Below, piece after piece: positions 41,355 to 49,795 of a DNA stretch of 64,000 bases. The position numbers and the translations under genes are program-made. The DNA is taken from positions 124,001 through 188,000 of the forward strand of contig JAOZFN010000011.1 in NCBI GenBank assembly GCA_027492205.1. The letters run 5' to 3'. Below the pieces are notes generated by a model, which worked only from the letters and a program-made list of their open reading frames with translations, was not told the DNA's origin and ran no database searches. This stretch comes from Thermoproteota archaeon. GTDB lineage: Archaea; Korarchaeota; Korarchaeia; Korarchaeales; Korarchaeaceae. Positions within the stretch are counted from its first letter, which is position 1. Each line of letters opens with the position of its first letter.

Positions 41355-42380
41355 ATGTTAGACAGTGATCTCCTCCGGCTGATCGGACGGCGGATCGTCG
41401 GCCTCATTCCCGTGATGTTTGGAATTGCGATAATCGTCTTCCTGGTGTTCAGCTTCGTCCCGGGGGACCCCGTCACCATGCTGATAGGTAAGCAGAGCGA
41501 CGTCAGCGAGGAGTTCATTCAGCAGCTCAGGCACAAGTACGGACTTGACAGGCCCCTCTACGTCAGGTTCTTCTACTTCCTGAGGCAGCTGATTCACGGG
41601 GACGTCGGCATATCCTACCAGTTCAACAGGCCAGCCTTGGAGGTGGTTCTCGAGAGGCTCCCGGCCACGGTTGAGCTGGCCTTCTTCGCCCTGGCCGTGG
41701 CCATCGTGATAGCCATCCCCGCCGGCATATTCGCCGCCCTGAAGGGAGGGGCGGTGGACAGGGGCATCGTGGGCCTCTCCGTGGTGGGCTTCTCGATGCC
41801 CAACTTCTGGATAGCCATGCTGCTCATCCTAGTGTTCGGGACGACCCTCAAGGTCCTCCCCATCTCGGGGAGGCTGGACGTCACCCTGACCGTCGAGAGG
41901 GTGACGGGCTTCTACATCCTCGACGGGATACTCGCCGGGGACTGGGAGGTGGTCAGGTCAGCCCTCAGCCACATAATCCTCCCGGCCCTGTCGCTGGGCA
42001 TCCCGGCGGCGGCCCTGATAGTGAGGCTCCTCAGGAACAACCTGATCAGCGTCCTTGGGGCCGAGTTCATCAGGGCGGCCAGGGCCAGGGGCCTCAGGGA
42101 GAGCGTCGTGATTTACAAGCACGCCCTCAGGAACGCCCTCATACCGACCATAAACATCGTCGCCCTCCAGCTCGGCTTCTTCCTCACGGGATCCTTCTTC
42201 GTGGAGACCGTGTTCGCGTGGCCCGGCATGGGCAGGCTGGCCGTAGACGCGATTTACGCAAGGGACTACCCGGTCGTCATAGCCGCCGTGATGATATCGG
42301 CTCTCTTCTTCGTTCTCTCCAACCTGCTGGCGGACATCCTGATTCTCGTGACGGACCCGCGCACCAGGGGGGTGAGGTGA
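41355..42380 (+). CDS. Oligopeptide ABC transporter permease (DppB type)
   Basis: The 341-residue permease has six membrane helices, the first at FGIAIIVFLVFSFVPGDPV (a DppB/OppB N-terminal hallmark). The EAA-type coupling loop is near AEFIRAARARGLRESVVIYK, and the C-terminal motif LADILILVTDPRTRG is present. The ATG at 41355 follows the binding-protein gene by 43 bp, and the stop directly abuts the next gene. Confidence 0.93.
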   Translation: MLDSDLLRLIGRRIVGLIPVMFGIAIIVFLVFSFVPGDPVTMLIGKQSDVSEEFIQQLRHKYGLDRPLYVRFFYFLRQLIHGDVGISYQFNRPALEVVLERLPATVELAFFALAVAIVIAIPAGIFAALKGGAVDRGIVGLSVVGFSMPNFWIAMLLILVFGTTLKVLPISGRLDVTLTVERVTGFYILDGILAGDWEVVRSALSHIILPALSLGIPAAALIVRLLRNNLISVLGAEFIRAARARGLRESVVIYKHALRNALIPTINIVALQLGFFLTGSFFVETVFAWPGMGRLAVDAIYARDYPVVIAAVMISALFFVLSNLLADILILVTDPRTRGVR

Positions 42381-43298
42381 GTGAGCAGGACGCTGACGAC
42401 TCTCCGCGAGGACCTCCTCAGGTTTCTGGGGGGCCCCACCGTCAGTTACATGAAGAGAGACCCCGGCGCGATAGTGGGCGGGACGATATTCCTCGTGTTC
42501 GTGATGTCCGCCCTGTTCGCCGGGGTGGTCGCGCCACACGATCCCTACCAGGCCGACCTGGCGAACTCCCTGCAGCCCCCCGTGGGGTTCGGCGGATCCT
42601 GGGAGCACCCGTTGGGGACGGACGCGATCGGGAGGGATCTCCTGAGCAGGCTGATATACGGGGCTCGGATCTCGCTGTCCGTCGCGGCCGTGTCGGTGAC
42701 CCTGGCCGTCCTCGTTGGGGTCTCGCTGGGGGCCCTGTCTGGGTACTTCGGGGGGCTCATAGACGAGGTTCTGATGAGGATAGTCGACTTCTGGCTGAGT
42801 TTCCCGGCGGTGCTCATGGCGATCTCCCTGATGGTCGTCCTGGGACCGGGCTACTGGAACGTGGTCGCCGCCATGACCCTCACGTCCTGGGTCCCGTTCG
42901 CGAGGGTCGTGAGGGGAGAGTTCCTCACGCTGAAGGAGAGGCCCTTCGTCCTGGCGGCGAAGGCCATAGGGGTGGGGAGCGCCCACATAATATTCCGGGA
43001 GGCCCTGCCCAACACCTTCCCGTCGCTGATCGTGCTCTCAACGTTCCAGCTGGCCAGGAACATAATCTACGAGGCCTCGCTCAGCTTCATCGGGATAGGC
43101 GTGAAGCCTCCGAACCCGTCGTGGGGCCTCATGCTGGGCACCGGGAGGCAGCACATCCTGGACGCCTGGTGGATCGCCATGTTCCCCGGGCTCGCGATAA
43201 CCCTGGTCGTGCTGGGGATCAACCTGCTGGGTGACTCGCTCAGGGACGCGCTCGATCCCACCATCAAGAAGAGGCTGGGGGTTGTGGAGGTACAATGA
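42381..43298 (+). CDS. Oligopeptide ABC transporter permease (DppC type)
   Basis: The 305-residue permease has an N-terminal helix (GGTIFLVFVMSALFAGVVAP), the DppC landmark HPLGTDAIGRDLLSRLIYGA and the EAA coupling loop near PFVLAAKAIGVGSAHIIFRE. DSLRDALDPTIKKRLG closes it. The GTG start directly abuts the DppB stop. It forms a heterodimeric channel with the DppB-type protein. Confidence 0.93.
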   Translation: MSRTLTTLREDLLRFLGGPTVSYMKRDPGAIVGGTIFLVFVMSALFAGVVAPHDPYQADLANSLQPPVGFGGSWEHPLGTDAIGRDLLSRLIYGARISLSVAAVSVTLAVLVGVSLGALSGYFGGLIDEVLMRIVDFWLSFPAVLMAISLMVVLGPGYWNVVAAMTLTSWVPFARVVRGEFLTLKERPFVLAAKAIGVGSAHIIFREALPNTFPSLIVLSTFQLARNIIYEASLSFIGIGVKPPNPSWGLMLGTGRQHILDAWWIAMFPGLAITLVVLGINLLGDSLRDALDPTIKKRLGVVEVQ

Positions 43299-44263
43299 CG
43301 GCGCTTCTCTCGCTCCGGGACGTGGCCAAGTACTTCGAGATCAGGAGGGGAGTTTTCGAGAGGAGGGTTGTCAAGGCCGTCGACGGCATCAGCTTCGACG
43401 TCGAGGAGGGGCAGACCGTCGGGCTCGTCGGCGAGAGCGGGTCCGGAAAGTCCACCCTGGCGCTGACGGTGCTGAGGCTCTACGAACCTACCGGGGGGCA
43501 GGCCATATTCGAGGGCGTCAACCTGTTCGAGCTCAAGGGGAGGGAGCTCACCAGGGTCCGCAGGAAGATGGGCATAGTGTTCCAGGATCCCTACCTCTCC
43601 CTCAACCCGGTGAAGAGGGTCAGGGACATAGTCGGCCTGCCGCTGAAGGTGCACATGCCCAAACTGAGCTTCGAGGAGAGGGAGTCAATGATCAGGGAGA
43701 TGCTGGAGCAGGTTGGGCTCAAGGCGGCTGACGTAGAGAAGTTCCCCCACGAGTTCAGCGGCGGGCAGAGGCAGAGGATAGCCATAGCCAGGGCCCTGAT
43801 AGTCAAGCCGAAGTTCCTCATACTGGACGAGCCCACGTCGGCCCTGGACCTCTCGGTTCAGGCGAAGATCCTCAACCTGCTGCTGGACCTCCAGAGGGAG
43901 TTCAGGCTCACCTACCTCTTCATAACCCACGACATGAACGTGATCAAGCACATCTCGGACAGGATCAACGTGATGTACCTCGGGAAGCTGGTGGAGTCCG
44001 CCGAGACGGAGGAACTCTTCGAGAGGCCGCTCCACCCCTACACGAGGGCCCTCCTCTCCTCCGTGCCGACGCTCGACCCGAGGCAGAGGGGGAGGAAGAA
44101 GATGCTCCTCCGCGGGGACCCCCCAGATCCCGCCAACCCCCCGCCGGGGTGCAGGTTCTCGAGCAGGTGCCCGCTGGCCGACGACCTCTGCAGGAGGGAG
44201 GAGCCGCCCCTGGTGCAGGTTGAGCCGGGGCACTGGGTCGCCTGCCACAAGGTCGGGGGGTGA
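43295..44263 (+). CDS. Oligopeptide ABC transporter ATPase (DppF type)
   Basis: The 322-residue ATPase has Walker A GESGSGKSTLA, signature FSGGQRQRIAIARA, Walker B FLILDEPTSALD and the C-terminal Cys-rich oligo-HPY region (CRFSSRCPLADD and LCRREEPPL). The ATG overlaps the DppC stop by 4 bp. DppF-type (second) ATPases pair with DppD; here the DppD partner is separated from it by the C45 hydrolase gene. Confidence 0.93.
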   Translation: MTALLSLRDVAKYFEIRRGVFERRVVKAVDGISFDVEEGQTVGLVGESGSGKSTLALTVLRLYEPTGGQAIFEGVNLFELKGRELTRVRRKMGIVFQDPYLSLNPVKRVRDIVGLPLKVHMPKLSFEERESMIREMLEQVGLKAADVEKFPHEFSGGQRQRIAIARALIVKPKFLILDEPTSALDLSVQAKILNLLLDLQREFRLTYLFITHDMNVIKHISDRINVMYLGKLVESAETEELFERPLHPYTRALLSSVPTLDPRQRGRKKMLLRGDPPDPANPPPGCRFSSRCPLADDLCRREEPPLVQVEPGHWVACHKVGG

Positions 44264-44273
44264 TTGGTGGAAG

Positions 44274-45353
44274 ATGCTCCGGATGGTGGCCCTGGCTGGA
44301 GATCCCCACGAGATGGGGCTTCAGCTGGGGAAGGAGATAAGGGGGCTGACCCCGTACATCCGAGAACTATTCGACGCAGTCAGGAGGGAGATAGGGGAGA
44401 ACCCTTCCCTGGAGAAGCTCGTGGAAGACATGAGAGAGGTAGTCGAGAGGCACTCCCCCGAGTTCATCCAGATGCTGGAGGGGGTGGCGGAGGGGGCCTG
44501 GTTCGCCAGGGACATCCTCTTCGAAACCACCTGCTCCACGTTCCTCCGGCACATGCTCCACTACGGCCTCGAGTGCTCGGTCTGGGCGGTGAAGGCAGAG
44601 CACACATCCCTCGGGGAGCCGATCTTGGCCAAGAACAGGGACAAGAGGGTCAGATACAAGCCGCTGCACCTCTTCGTCTACGCCCGGCCGAAGGGCGGCT
44701 TGGCGTACTTCGCCTCCACCAACGCCGGCGACCCGGGCGTGGCGGGGGGCGGCATAAACGAGAGGGGACTCACGGTGTTCTCCACGTACGTGGCCTCCTC
44801 AGACATCGGCGTGGGCCTGCCAGACAACGTCCTGGCGAAGATGATACTCGAGAGCTGCTCCACGGTGGAGGAGGCCATCGACCTCCTGAAGTCGGTTCCC
44901 AGGCTGGGGCAGTTCACCTTCACGCTGGGGGACGCCAAGGGGGACATTGCGGTGGTCGAGGTGGGATACAGCGAGCTGGACGTGGAGATCCCGGAAGAGG
45001 GGTACGCCTTCCGCACGAACCACTTCAAGTCGGCCCGGATGAGCGAGAAGTACTACGACCCATACCACTACACGGCCTACGAGAAGGAGGACACCCTAGC
45101 CAGGTGGAGGCACCTGGACGAGAGGGTGAGAGGCGCCCTCGGCACCATAGACCTCAACTTCGTGAAGAGGCTCATGAGGTACCACGACCCCGGCGGGCAC
45201 TCCATCTGCAGGCACGTCGGCGAGGGGGACGTGCCGGTGGAGACCGTGGCCTCAATGATAGCGCTTCCAAAGAGGTCTAGGATCCTGTTCGCGGAGGGGC
45301 CCCCCTGCGAGCACCCCTACGTAACCCTCGACCTCGGAGGTGGTATGCCGTGA
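44274..45353 (+). CDS. C45-type (AAT-like) amidohydrolase or acyltransferase
   Basis: The 359-residue protein is of the acyl-CoA:6-aminopenicillanate acyltransferase (peptidase C45, Ntn hydrolase) type. The likely nucleophile is C101 (GLECSVWAV), followed by GEPILAKNRDKRVR and GGINERGLTVFSTY; CRHVG occurs later. C45 proenzymes normally cleave themselves before this Cys. Members hydrolyse or make acyl-amide bonds. Placed inside a peptide transporter operon, it may trim acylated or modified peptides after uptake (inference). The ATG at 44274 follows a Shine-Dalgarno GGTGG, and its stop overlaps the next gene. Confidence 0.82.
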   Translation: MLRMVALAGDPHEMGLQLGKEIRGLTPYIRELFDAVRREIGENPSLEKLVEDMREVVERHSPEFIQMLEGVAEGAWFARDILFETTCSTFLRHMLHYGLECSVWAVKAEHTSLGEPILAKNRDKRVRYKPLHLFVYARPKGGLAYFASTNAGDPGVAGGGINERGLTVFSTYVASSDIGVGLPDNVLAKMILESCSTVEEAIDLLKSVPRLGQFTFTLGDAKGDIAVVEVGYSELDVEIPEEGYAFRTNHFKSARMSEKYYDPYHYTAYEKEDTLARWRHLDERVRGALGTIDLNFVKRLMRYHDPGGHSICRHVGEGDVPVETVASMIALPKRSRILFAEGPPCEHPYVTLDLGGGMP

Positions 45354-46327
45354 CGCTCCTCGAGATACGAGACCTGAAGGTGTACTACTACGCCTTCGAC
45401 GGCGTGGTCAAGGCCGTCGACGGCGTGTCACTAGAGCTCGAGAGCGGGGAGTTCTTCGGCCTCATCGGGGAGTCGGGGTGCGGGAAGTCCACCCTAGGCA
45501 ACGCGATCCTCAGGCTCGTGCCCCCGCCCGGGAGGGTGGTGGGTGGGAGCATCTACTTCCAGGGAGAGGACATCCTTCGGCTCCCCGAAGACAGGATGAG
45601 GGAGATCAGGGGAGACCGAATCTCGATGATATTCCAGGACCCCACGGCCGCCCTCGACCCCGTCTACACGATAGGGGACCAGATAGTCGAGACCATACTC
45701 GCCCACAACCCGGAGGTGAGTAAGAAGGACGCCGAGGCCCGGGCGATAGAGCTGCTTAAGCTCGTGGGCATCCCCGGGGCGGAGGCCAGGGTCCACGAGT
45801 ACCCCCATCAGTTCAGCGGCGGCATGCGGCAGAGGGCGGTCATCGCAATAGCCCTCGCCAACAACCCAGAGCTGCTGATAGCCGACGAGCCCACGACGAA
45901 CCTGGACGTCACTATAGAGGCCCAGATCCTCACGCTGCTCGACGAGCTGAGGAGGAAGCTCAACATGTCCATCCTGCTGATCACCCACAACATTGGCATT
46001 GTGGCCGAGTACACGGATCGAGTGGGCGTTATGTACGCCGGGAAGCTCGTCGAGGTGGGCAGGACCGTCGACGTGCTCACTGACCCGAAACACCCTTATA
46101 CCCAGGGACTGCTGGGCGCGATACCGGGCAGGGGTGGTAGGAAGGGGCGGGTTACCGAGATCCCCGGGACGGTCCCGAACCTGGCGAACCCCCCTCCCGG
46201 GTGCAGGTTCCACCCCAGGTGCCCCAGGAGGTTTGACCCCTGCGACCAGGAGGAGCCGGCCCTCGTGCCGCTCCCCGGCGAGGGGAGGATGGTGGCATGT
46301 CACCTGTACAGGAGGCCCGAAAGCTGA
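45350..46327 (+). CDS. Oligopeptide ABC transporter ATPase (DppD type)
   Basis: The 325-residue ATPase has Walker A GESGCGKSTLG, signature FSGGMRQRAVIAIA, Walker B LLIADEPTTNLD and the C-terminal oligo-HPY Cys region (CRFHPRCPRRFDPC). The GTG start overlaps the C45 gene stop. With the DppF-type ATPase it should energise import. Its 3' end overlaps the NrpR-like gene by 31 bp. Confidence 0.93.
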   Translation: MTLLEIRDLKVYYYAFDGVVKAVDGVSLELESGEFFGLIGESGCGKSTLGNAILRLVPPPGRVVGGSIYFQGEDILRLPEDRMREIRGDRISMIFQDPTAALDPVYTIGDQIVETILAHNPEVSKKDAEARAIELLKLVGIPGAEARVHEYPHQFSGGMRQRAVIAIALANNPELLIADEPTTNLDVTIEAQILTLLDELRRKLNMSILLITHNIGIVAEYTDRVGVMYAGKLVEVGRTVDVLTDPKHPYTQGLLGAIPGRGGRKGRVTEIPGTVPNLANPPPGCRFHPRCPRRFDPCDQEEPALVPLPGEGRMVACHLYRRPES

Positions 46328-47280
46328 ATGAGAACATGCTCGAGATCCTGGCCATCCTCGACGGGATCGAGGGGCCGGCCACGTCGGGCGAGATTCAGCG
46401 GGAACTCAACAGGAGGGGCATCTACCTCAGCCAGAGGACGATCCGTTACTACCTGAAGCTCATGGACGAGCTTGGGCTCACAAGGAAGGTCAGGAAGGCC
46501 AGACAGATAACCAGCGAGGGCCGCAGGAGGATGCGGGCCCTCACCGTCTCCACCAGGATGGAGTGGATGCTGGACAGGATGTACCAGAGGATCGCCGAGA
46601 TGGACTTCGACCTCGCGACCGGCAGCGGGTCGGTGATAGCCAACAAGCTGTTCATCAGGAGGGAGGACTTCACCTGGGTTATGCAGCACGTGATCAGCCT
46701 CGGGAAGGAGGTCCCGAGGCTCCTCTTCTACCCGAGGTATAAGGTCAGGGAGACCGGCCTGAGGAAGGGAGACCTGCTCGAGATCAAGTACGTCTCCTCA
46801 AACACCCTGTACGGCATCCTCCTCCGCAACGGAGTTCCGGTTAGCGTGAAGGGCGTCGGACTACTGGAGCTGAAGGACTACAGGCCCACGACGTTCGCGG
46901 AGGTCATGCACTACTCCGGGACCACCATAAGCCCCTCTCAGCTCCTCATATTCGCCGGCATGACGAGGGTCGCCGAGGCGGCCAAGAGGGGGACGGGCAC
47001 GGTCCTGGCCACCTTCGGTGAGATCCCCTACAACAGCATACCCAAGGCGCAGAAGATCCTGAACAAGATGAAGGAGCTGGGCTTCGAGGGGATAATGGAG
47101 ATCAGGGAGCCCGGCTTCGCCTACGGTCTCCGAACCGGAAAGCTCAGGGGAGTGGTGATCAGCGTCACAGGGGCCAACTTTGCGGCCATGATCAAGGAGG
47201 GCGGATTCGACCTAAGGATGGCCTTTGACACCGCCATGGACGACCTCGGCGCCTTCGACAGGAACGTCATCCCCGTCTGA
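46297..47280 (+). CDS. NrpR-like transcription regulator
   Basis: The 327-residue protein has an N-terminal winged helix (ENMLEILAILDGIEGPATSG, then QRTIRYYLKLMDELGLTRK) followed by one NrpR regulatory (DUF128) domain from about residue 90. NrpR in methanogens represses nitrogen genes and is released by 2-oxoglutarate; those proteins usually have two such domains. Placed last in the peptide operon and facing the mutase operon, it may control both in response to amino-acid carbon/nitrogen status (inference). The first ATG (46297) overlaps dppD; an ATG at 46336 is also possible. Its stop overlaps the convergent MutL gene by 14 bp. Confidence 0.87.
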   Translation: MSPVQEARKLNENMLEILAILDGIEGPATSGEIQRELNRRGIYLSQRTIRYYLKLMDELGLTRKVRKARQITSEGRRRMRALTVSTRMEWMLDRMYQRIAEMDFDLATGSGSVIANKLFIRREDFTWVMQHVISLGKEVPRLLFYPRYKVRETGLRKGDLLEIKYVSSNTLYGILLRNGVPVSVKGVGLLELKDYRPTTFAEVMHYSGTTISPSQLLIFAGMTRVAEAAKRGTGTVLATFGEIPYNSIPKAQKILNKMKELGFEGIMEIREPGFAYGLRTGKLRGVVISVTGANFAAMIKEGGFDLRMAFDTAMDDLGAFDRNVIPV

Positions 47281-48676
47281 CCTGGGACACCGAGTCCAGC
47301 AGGATCTTGAGCGCCTTGTCTGGCTCCTCGCCCGAGAGGAGGCCCATAGCCCAGAAAACGTAGTCCCTGTCCACGTACAGCTCCGGGTTCTTCGGCTTCA
47401 GAACGAAGGGGCGGGACTCGTCGTAGATAGCCTCGCCGAGGACCTTCCACGGCCTCCTGCTGTTGACGATCGGGCCTCCGGTCCCGACCACGGTCTCAAC
47501 CTCGGTGAGATCCTTACCCGTCAGGACGTAGAACCTGCCCATCGGCGTCGGTATCTCCTCGAGCCTCCCAACGTGTCTCTCCACGGCCAGCTCCACCGCC
47601 GACCTTGCCAGCGCCTCGTCCACCAGCCAGTCGAAGTAGGTCCTGGGCAGGTAGCTGGTCTGCCGGCGCAGCATGCGGATGTGCTCCTCAACGGCCTCCG
47701 GCCTTATGTCCGTCACGTACTCCCTCATCTTGGACAAGATCCTCTCCAAGCCCGCGGCCTCCATCAGCGACTCCGCGCTCACCCTGACGCCCAGGTCTCC
47801 CTCCACGGTCCTCTTCACGTAGGGCTCCTCAAGGCCCTTCTCAACGACCCCCGGGAGCTTCGACCTGCCCTCGGCCACGCTGTACACGTTTGTCGTGGCC
47901 CCGCCGATCTCCACCGCGAGGAGCTCGCCCATCCCGCTAAGCGACTTGGTCCCCTTCGCCAGCAGCTCCGCCGCCTCCAAGGAGGCGGAGGGGGTCGGCA
48001 TGAGGATGTGGAGCAGCTTCGTCACCTTATCGAGCCCCTTGGCCTGAATGATCCTCTTCAGGAAGATCTCCCTGATCTTCTCGTTTGCGGGCCTAACGTT
48101 GAGCTTTCCCAGCTCCGGCATGATGTTCTCGGTCCAGTAGACCTCCTTACCCGCCGATGAGAGTATCTCCACCACGTCGTCCCTGGCCTCCTTGTTCCCA
48201 GCCACCAAGATGGGACATTTCAGCCCGGAGGCGGCAAGCATCCTGGCGTTGTGGGTTATTGTCTTCTTGTCTCCCCCGTCCGTCCCGCCCGTTAGGAGGA
48301 CGATGTCAGGTCCCTGGGCCTCTATCGACGCCACCTCGCTCTTGGTGAGTTCGAAGGAGTACACCCCAATGACCTTCGCTCCGGCCGTCAGCGCCGCCCG
48401 CCTGCCAGCCTCGGCGCTGTACTTCGGCACGAGCCCGACCACGACCATCTTCAAGCCGCCGGCCGCGCTGCTGCAGGCCAGCTTGTACTCGAACGGGCCA
48501 TCGGACAGGTCGCTCAGCGAGAGCCCCAGCTTCTCCAGGGCGCTGGCCAGGCCGCGCCTGATGTCCGTGTCAACGGTGCTGGGGGCCTTGGCGGAGGAGA
48601 CCACCCGCTCCTCCGCCAGGTCCACCACCACGGCCTTGGTGAAGGTGCTGCCGAAGTCTATGAGGAGGGCCCTCAA
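47267..48676 (-). CDS. MutL/GlmL-type protein, likely reactivase of a B12 mutase
   Basis: The 469-residue ASKHA-fold protein has the nucleotide-binding start LLIDFGSTFTKAVVVD, a middle VLLTGGTDGGDKK and LVAGNKEARDDVVEILS, and ALLAVEIGGATTNVYSVAEG. GlmL/MutL is encoded beside glutamate mutase genes and is thought to help reactivate the B12 enzyme. Here it ends a three-gene operon (3-bp gap) after the opine dehydrogenase-like gene. This strengthens the case that the upstream B12 protein is a genuine mutase. Confidence 0.9.
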   Translation of the reverse strand: MRALLIDFGSTFTKAVVVDLAEERVVSSAKAPSTVDTDIRRGLASALEKLGLSLSDLSDGPFEYKLACSSAAGGLKMVVVGLVPKYSAEAGRRAALTAGAKVIGVYSFELTKSEVASIEAQGPDIVLLTGGTDGGDKKTITHNARMLAASGLKCPILVAGNKEARDDVVEILSSAGKEVYWTENIMPELGKLNVRPANEKIREIFLKRIIQAKGLDKVTKLLHILMPTPSASLEAAELLAKGTKSLSGMGELLAVEIGGATTNVYSVAEGRSKLPGVVEKGLEEPYVKRTVEGDLGVRVSAESLMEAAGLERILSKMREYVTDIRPEAVEEHIRMLRRQTSYLPRTYFDWLVDEALARSAVELAVERHVGRLEEIPTPMGRFYVLTGKDLTEVETVVGTGGPIVNSRRPWKVLGEAIYDESRPFVLKPKNPELYVDRDYVFWAMGLLSGEEPDKALKILLDSVSQVRRG

Positions 48677-48679
48677 GGG

Positions 48680-49765
48680 CTATTCGCCCCTCACGAATGC
48701 CACTATCTCCTCCGCAGACATACCCTCCAGCCCGAGGTTCTTCGCGCTCCGCCCCTCGGCGTAGAAGTCCCTGTCGAAGACCGCCGACGCTATGGATATG
48801 AGGGACTTGGACACGGGAGTGCTCACGCCGACCTGCTCCCCAACGTCCGCGTATGGGACCAGGCCGGTGGGGACGTCTTCAAGCAGGTACCTGACGGCGA
48901 GCGTGGAGGGCGCCTTGATACCCCTATAGGCCTCGTTGTTCTGCAGGGCCTCGTAGACATCCCTCCCCCTAGCTCCGTACTTCTCCTCGAGCCACTCCAG
49001 CAGGTTCAAGACGTGAGTGTCGAGCGCCCTCGCCAGGGCCACCCTCTCGGCGTCGACCCTCTCTAGCACCTTTGAGACGGAGGGGCTGGCGCCCTCGACG
49101 TAGAACTCGAAGTCTCCACCGCGCTCGATCCAGCCGGCGTTCATGAGCGTTATGGTAGGGTGGAAGACCGCCCCGATATTGGTCAGGCTGGTCTCGAGGA
49201 CATCCCTGGCCCCGTCGAACTGCGGGTACAGCTGGCGGATCGTGTCCAGCAGCTCTCCGGTGTCGGGAGCTGGGAGGGCGGCCAGCTTGACCTCCTTCTT
49301 GACTCCCAGCACCTTCACCCTGGTGGGCGACAGCCCCCTGGCCGCGTAGACCAGGGTCTCGGCCTCCCCGACTATCACGCCCTCGGCCCTCTCACCCAGT
49401 ATCCTCTTGAACTCGATCGCTCCGAAGGTCCTGCCGGGGTTCAACAGGATCTCCTGACCCGGCTGAAGGTGGGGAGCAACCGACCGGGCGATGTACTTGT
49501 GGGCGTGAGCGGGGACGACCACCATGATCAGGTCGGCGCCCCTCACGGCCTCCCCGGCGTCGGTGGTGGCGAGGGCGATGGGGCCGAAGCCCTCCACCGC
49601 CCCCTCCAGCTCTATCCCCCCCTTCCTCCTGACCTCCTCGAGGTCCACCTTGAACTCCGGCTCCTTTTCCTTGTAGTTGTAGAGCCTGACCTCGTGCCCC
49701 ATCAGTCCCAGGTGGGCGGCCATGGCCTTTCCGCCGTGGCCCGCTCCCATCACGGCTATCTTCAT
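48680..49765 (-). CDS. Opine (octopine) dehydrogenase-like enzyme
   Basis: The 361-residue NAD(P)-binding enzyme begins KIAVMGAGHGGKAMAAHLGL, a Rossmann motif. The C-terminal octopine-dehydrogenase domain has SLTNIGAVFHPTITLMNAGW (with the His expected in the active site) and TGLVPYADVGEQVGV. Family members reversibly join amino acids and 2-oxoacids or oxidise 2-amino or 2-hydroxy compounds. The ATG at 49765 follows a Shine-Dalgarno GGAGGCG, and is preferred to one 15 bp upstream. It sits between the mutase and its MutL, so it probably handles the mutase substrate or product. Confidence 0.85.
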   Translation of the reverse strand: MKIAVMGAGHGGKAMAAHLGLMGHEVRLYNYKEKEPEFKVDLEEVRRKGGIELEGAVEGFGPIALATTDAGEAVRGADLIMVVVPAHAHKYIARSVAPHLQPGQEILLNPGRTFGAIEFKRILGERAEGVIVGEAETLVYAARGLSPTRVKVLGVKKEVKLAALPAPDTGELLDTIRQLYPQFDGARDVLETSLTNIGAVFHPTITLMNAGWIERGGDFEFYVEGASPSVSKVLERVDAERVALARALDTHVLNLLEWLEEKYGARGRDVYEALQNNEAYRGIKAPSTLAVRYLLEDVPTGLVPYADVGEQVGVSTPVSKSLISIASAVFDRDFYAEGRSAKNLGLEGMSAEEIVAFVRGE

Positions 49766-49795
49766 CCAATCGCCTCCCACAGATTCACGCTAAGC

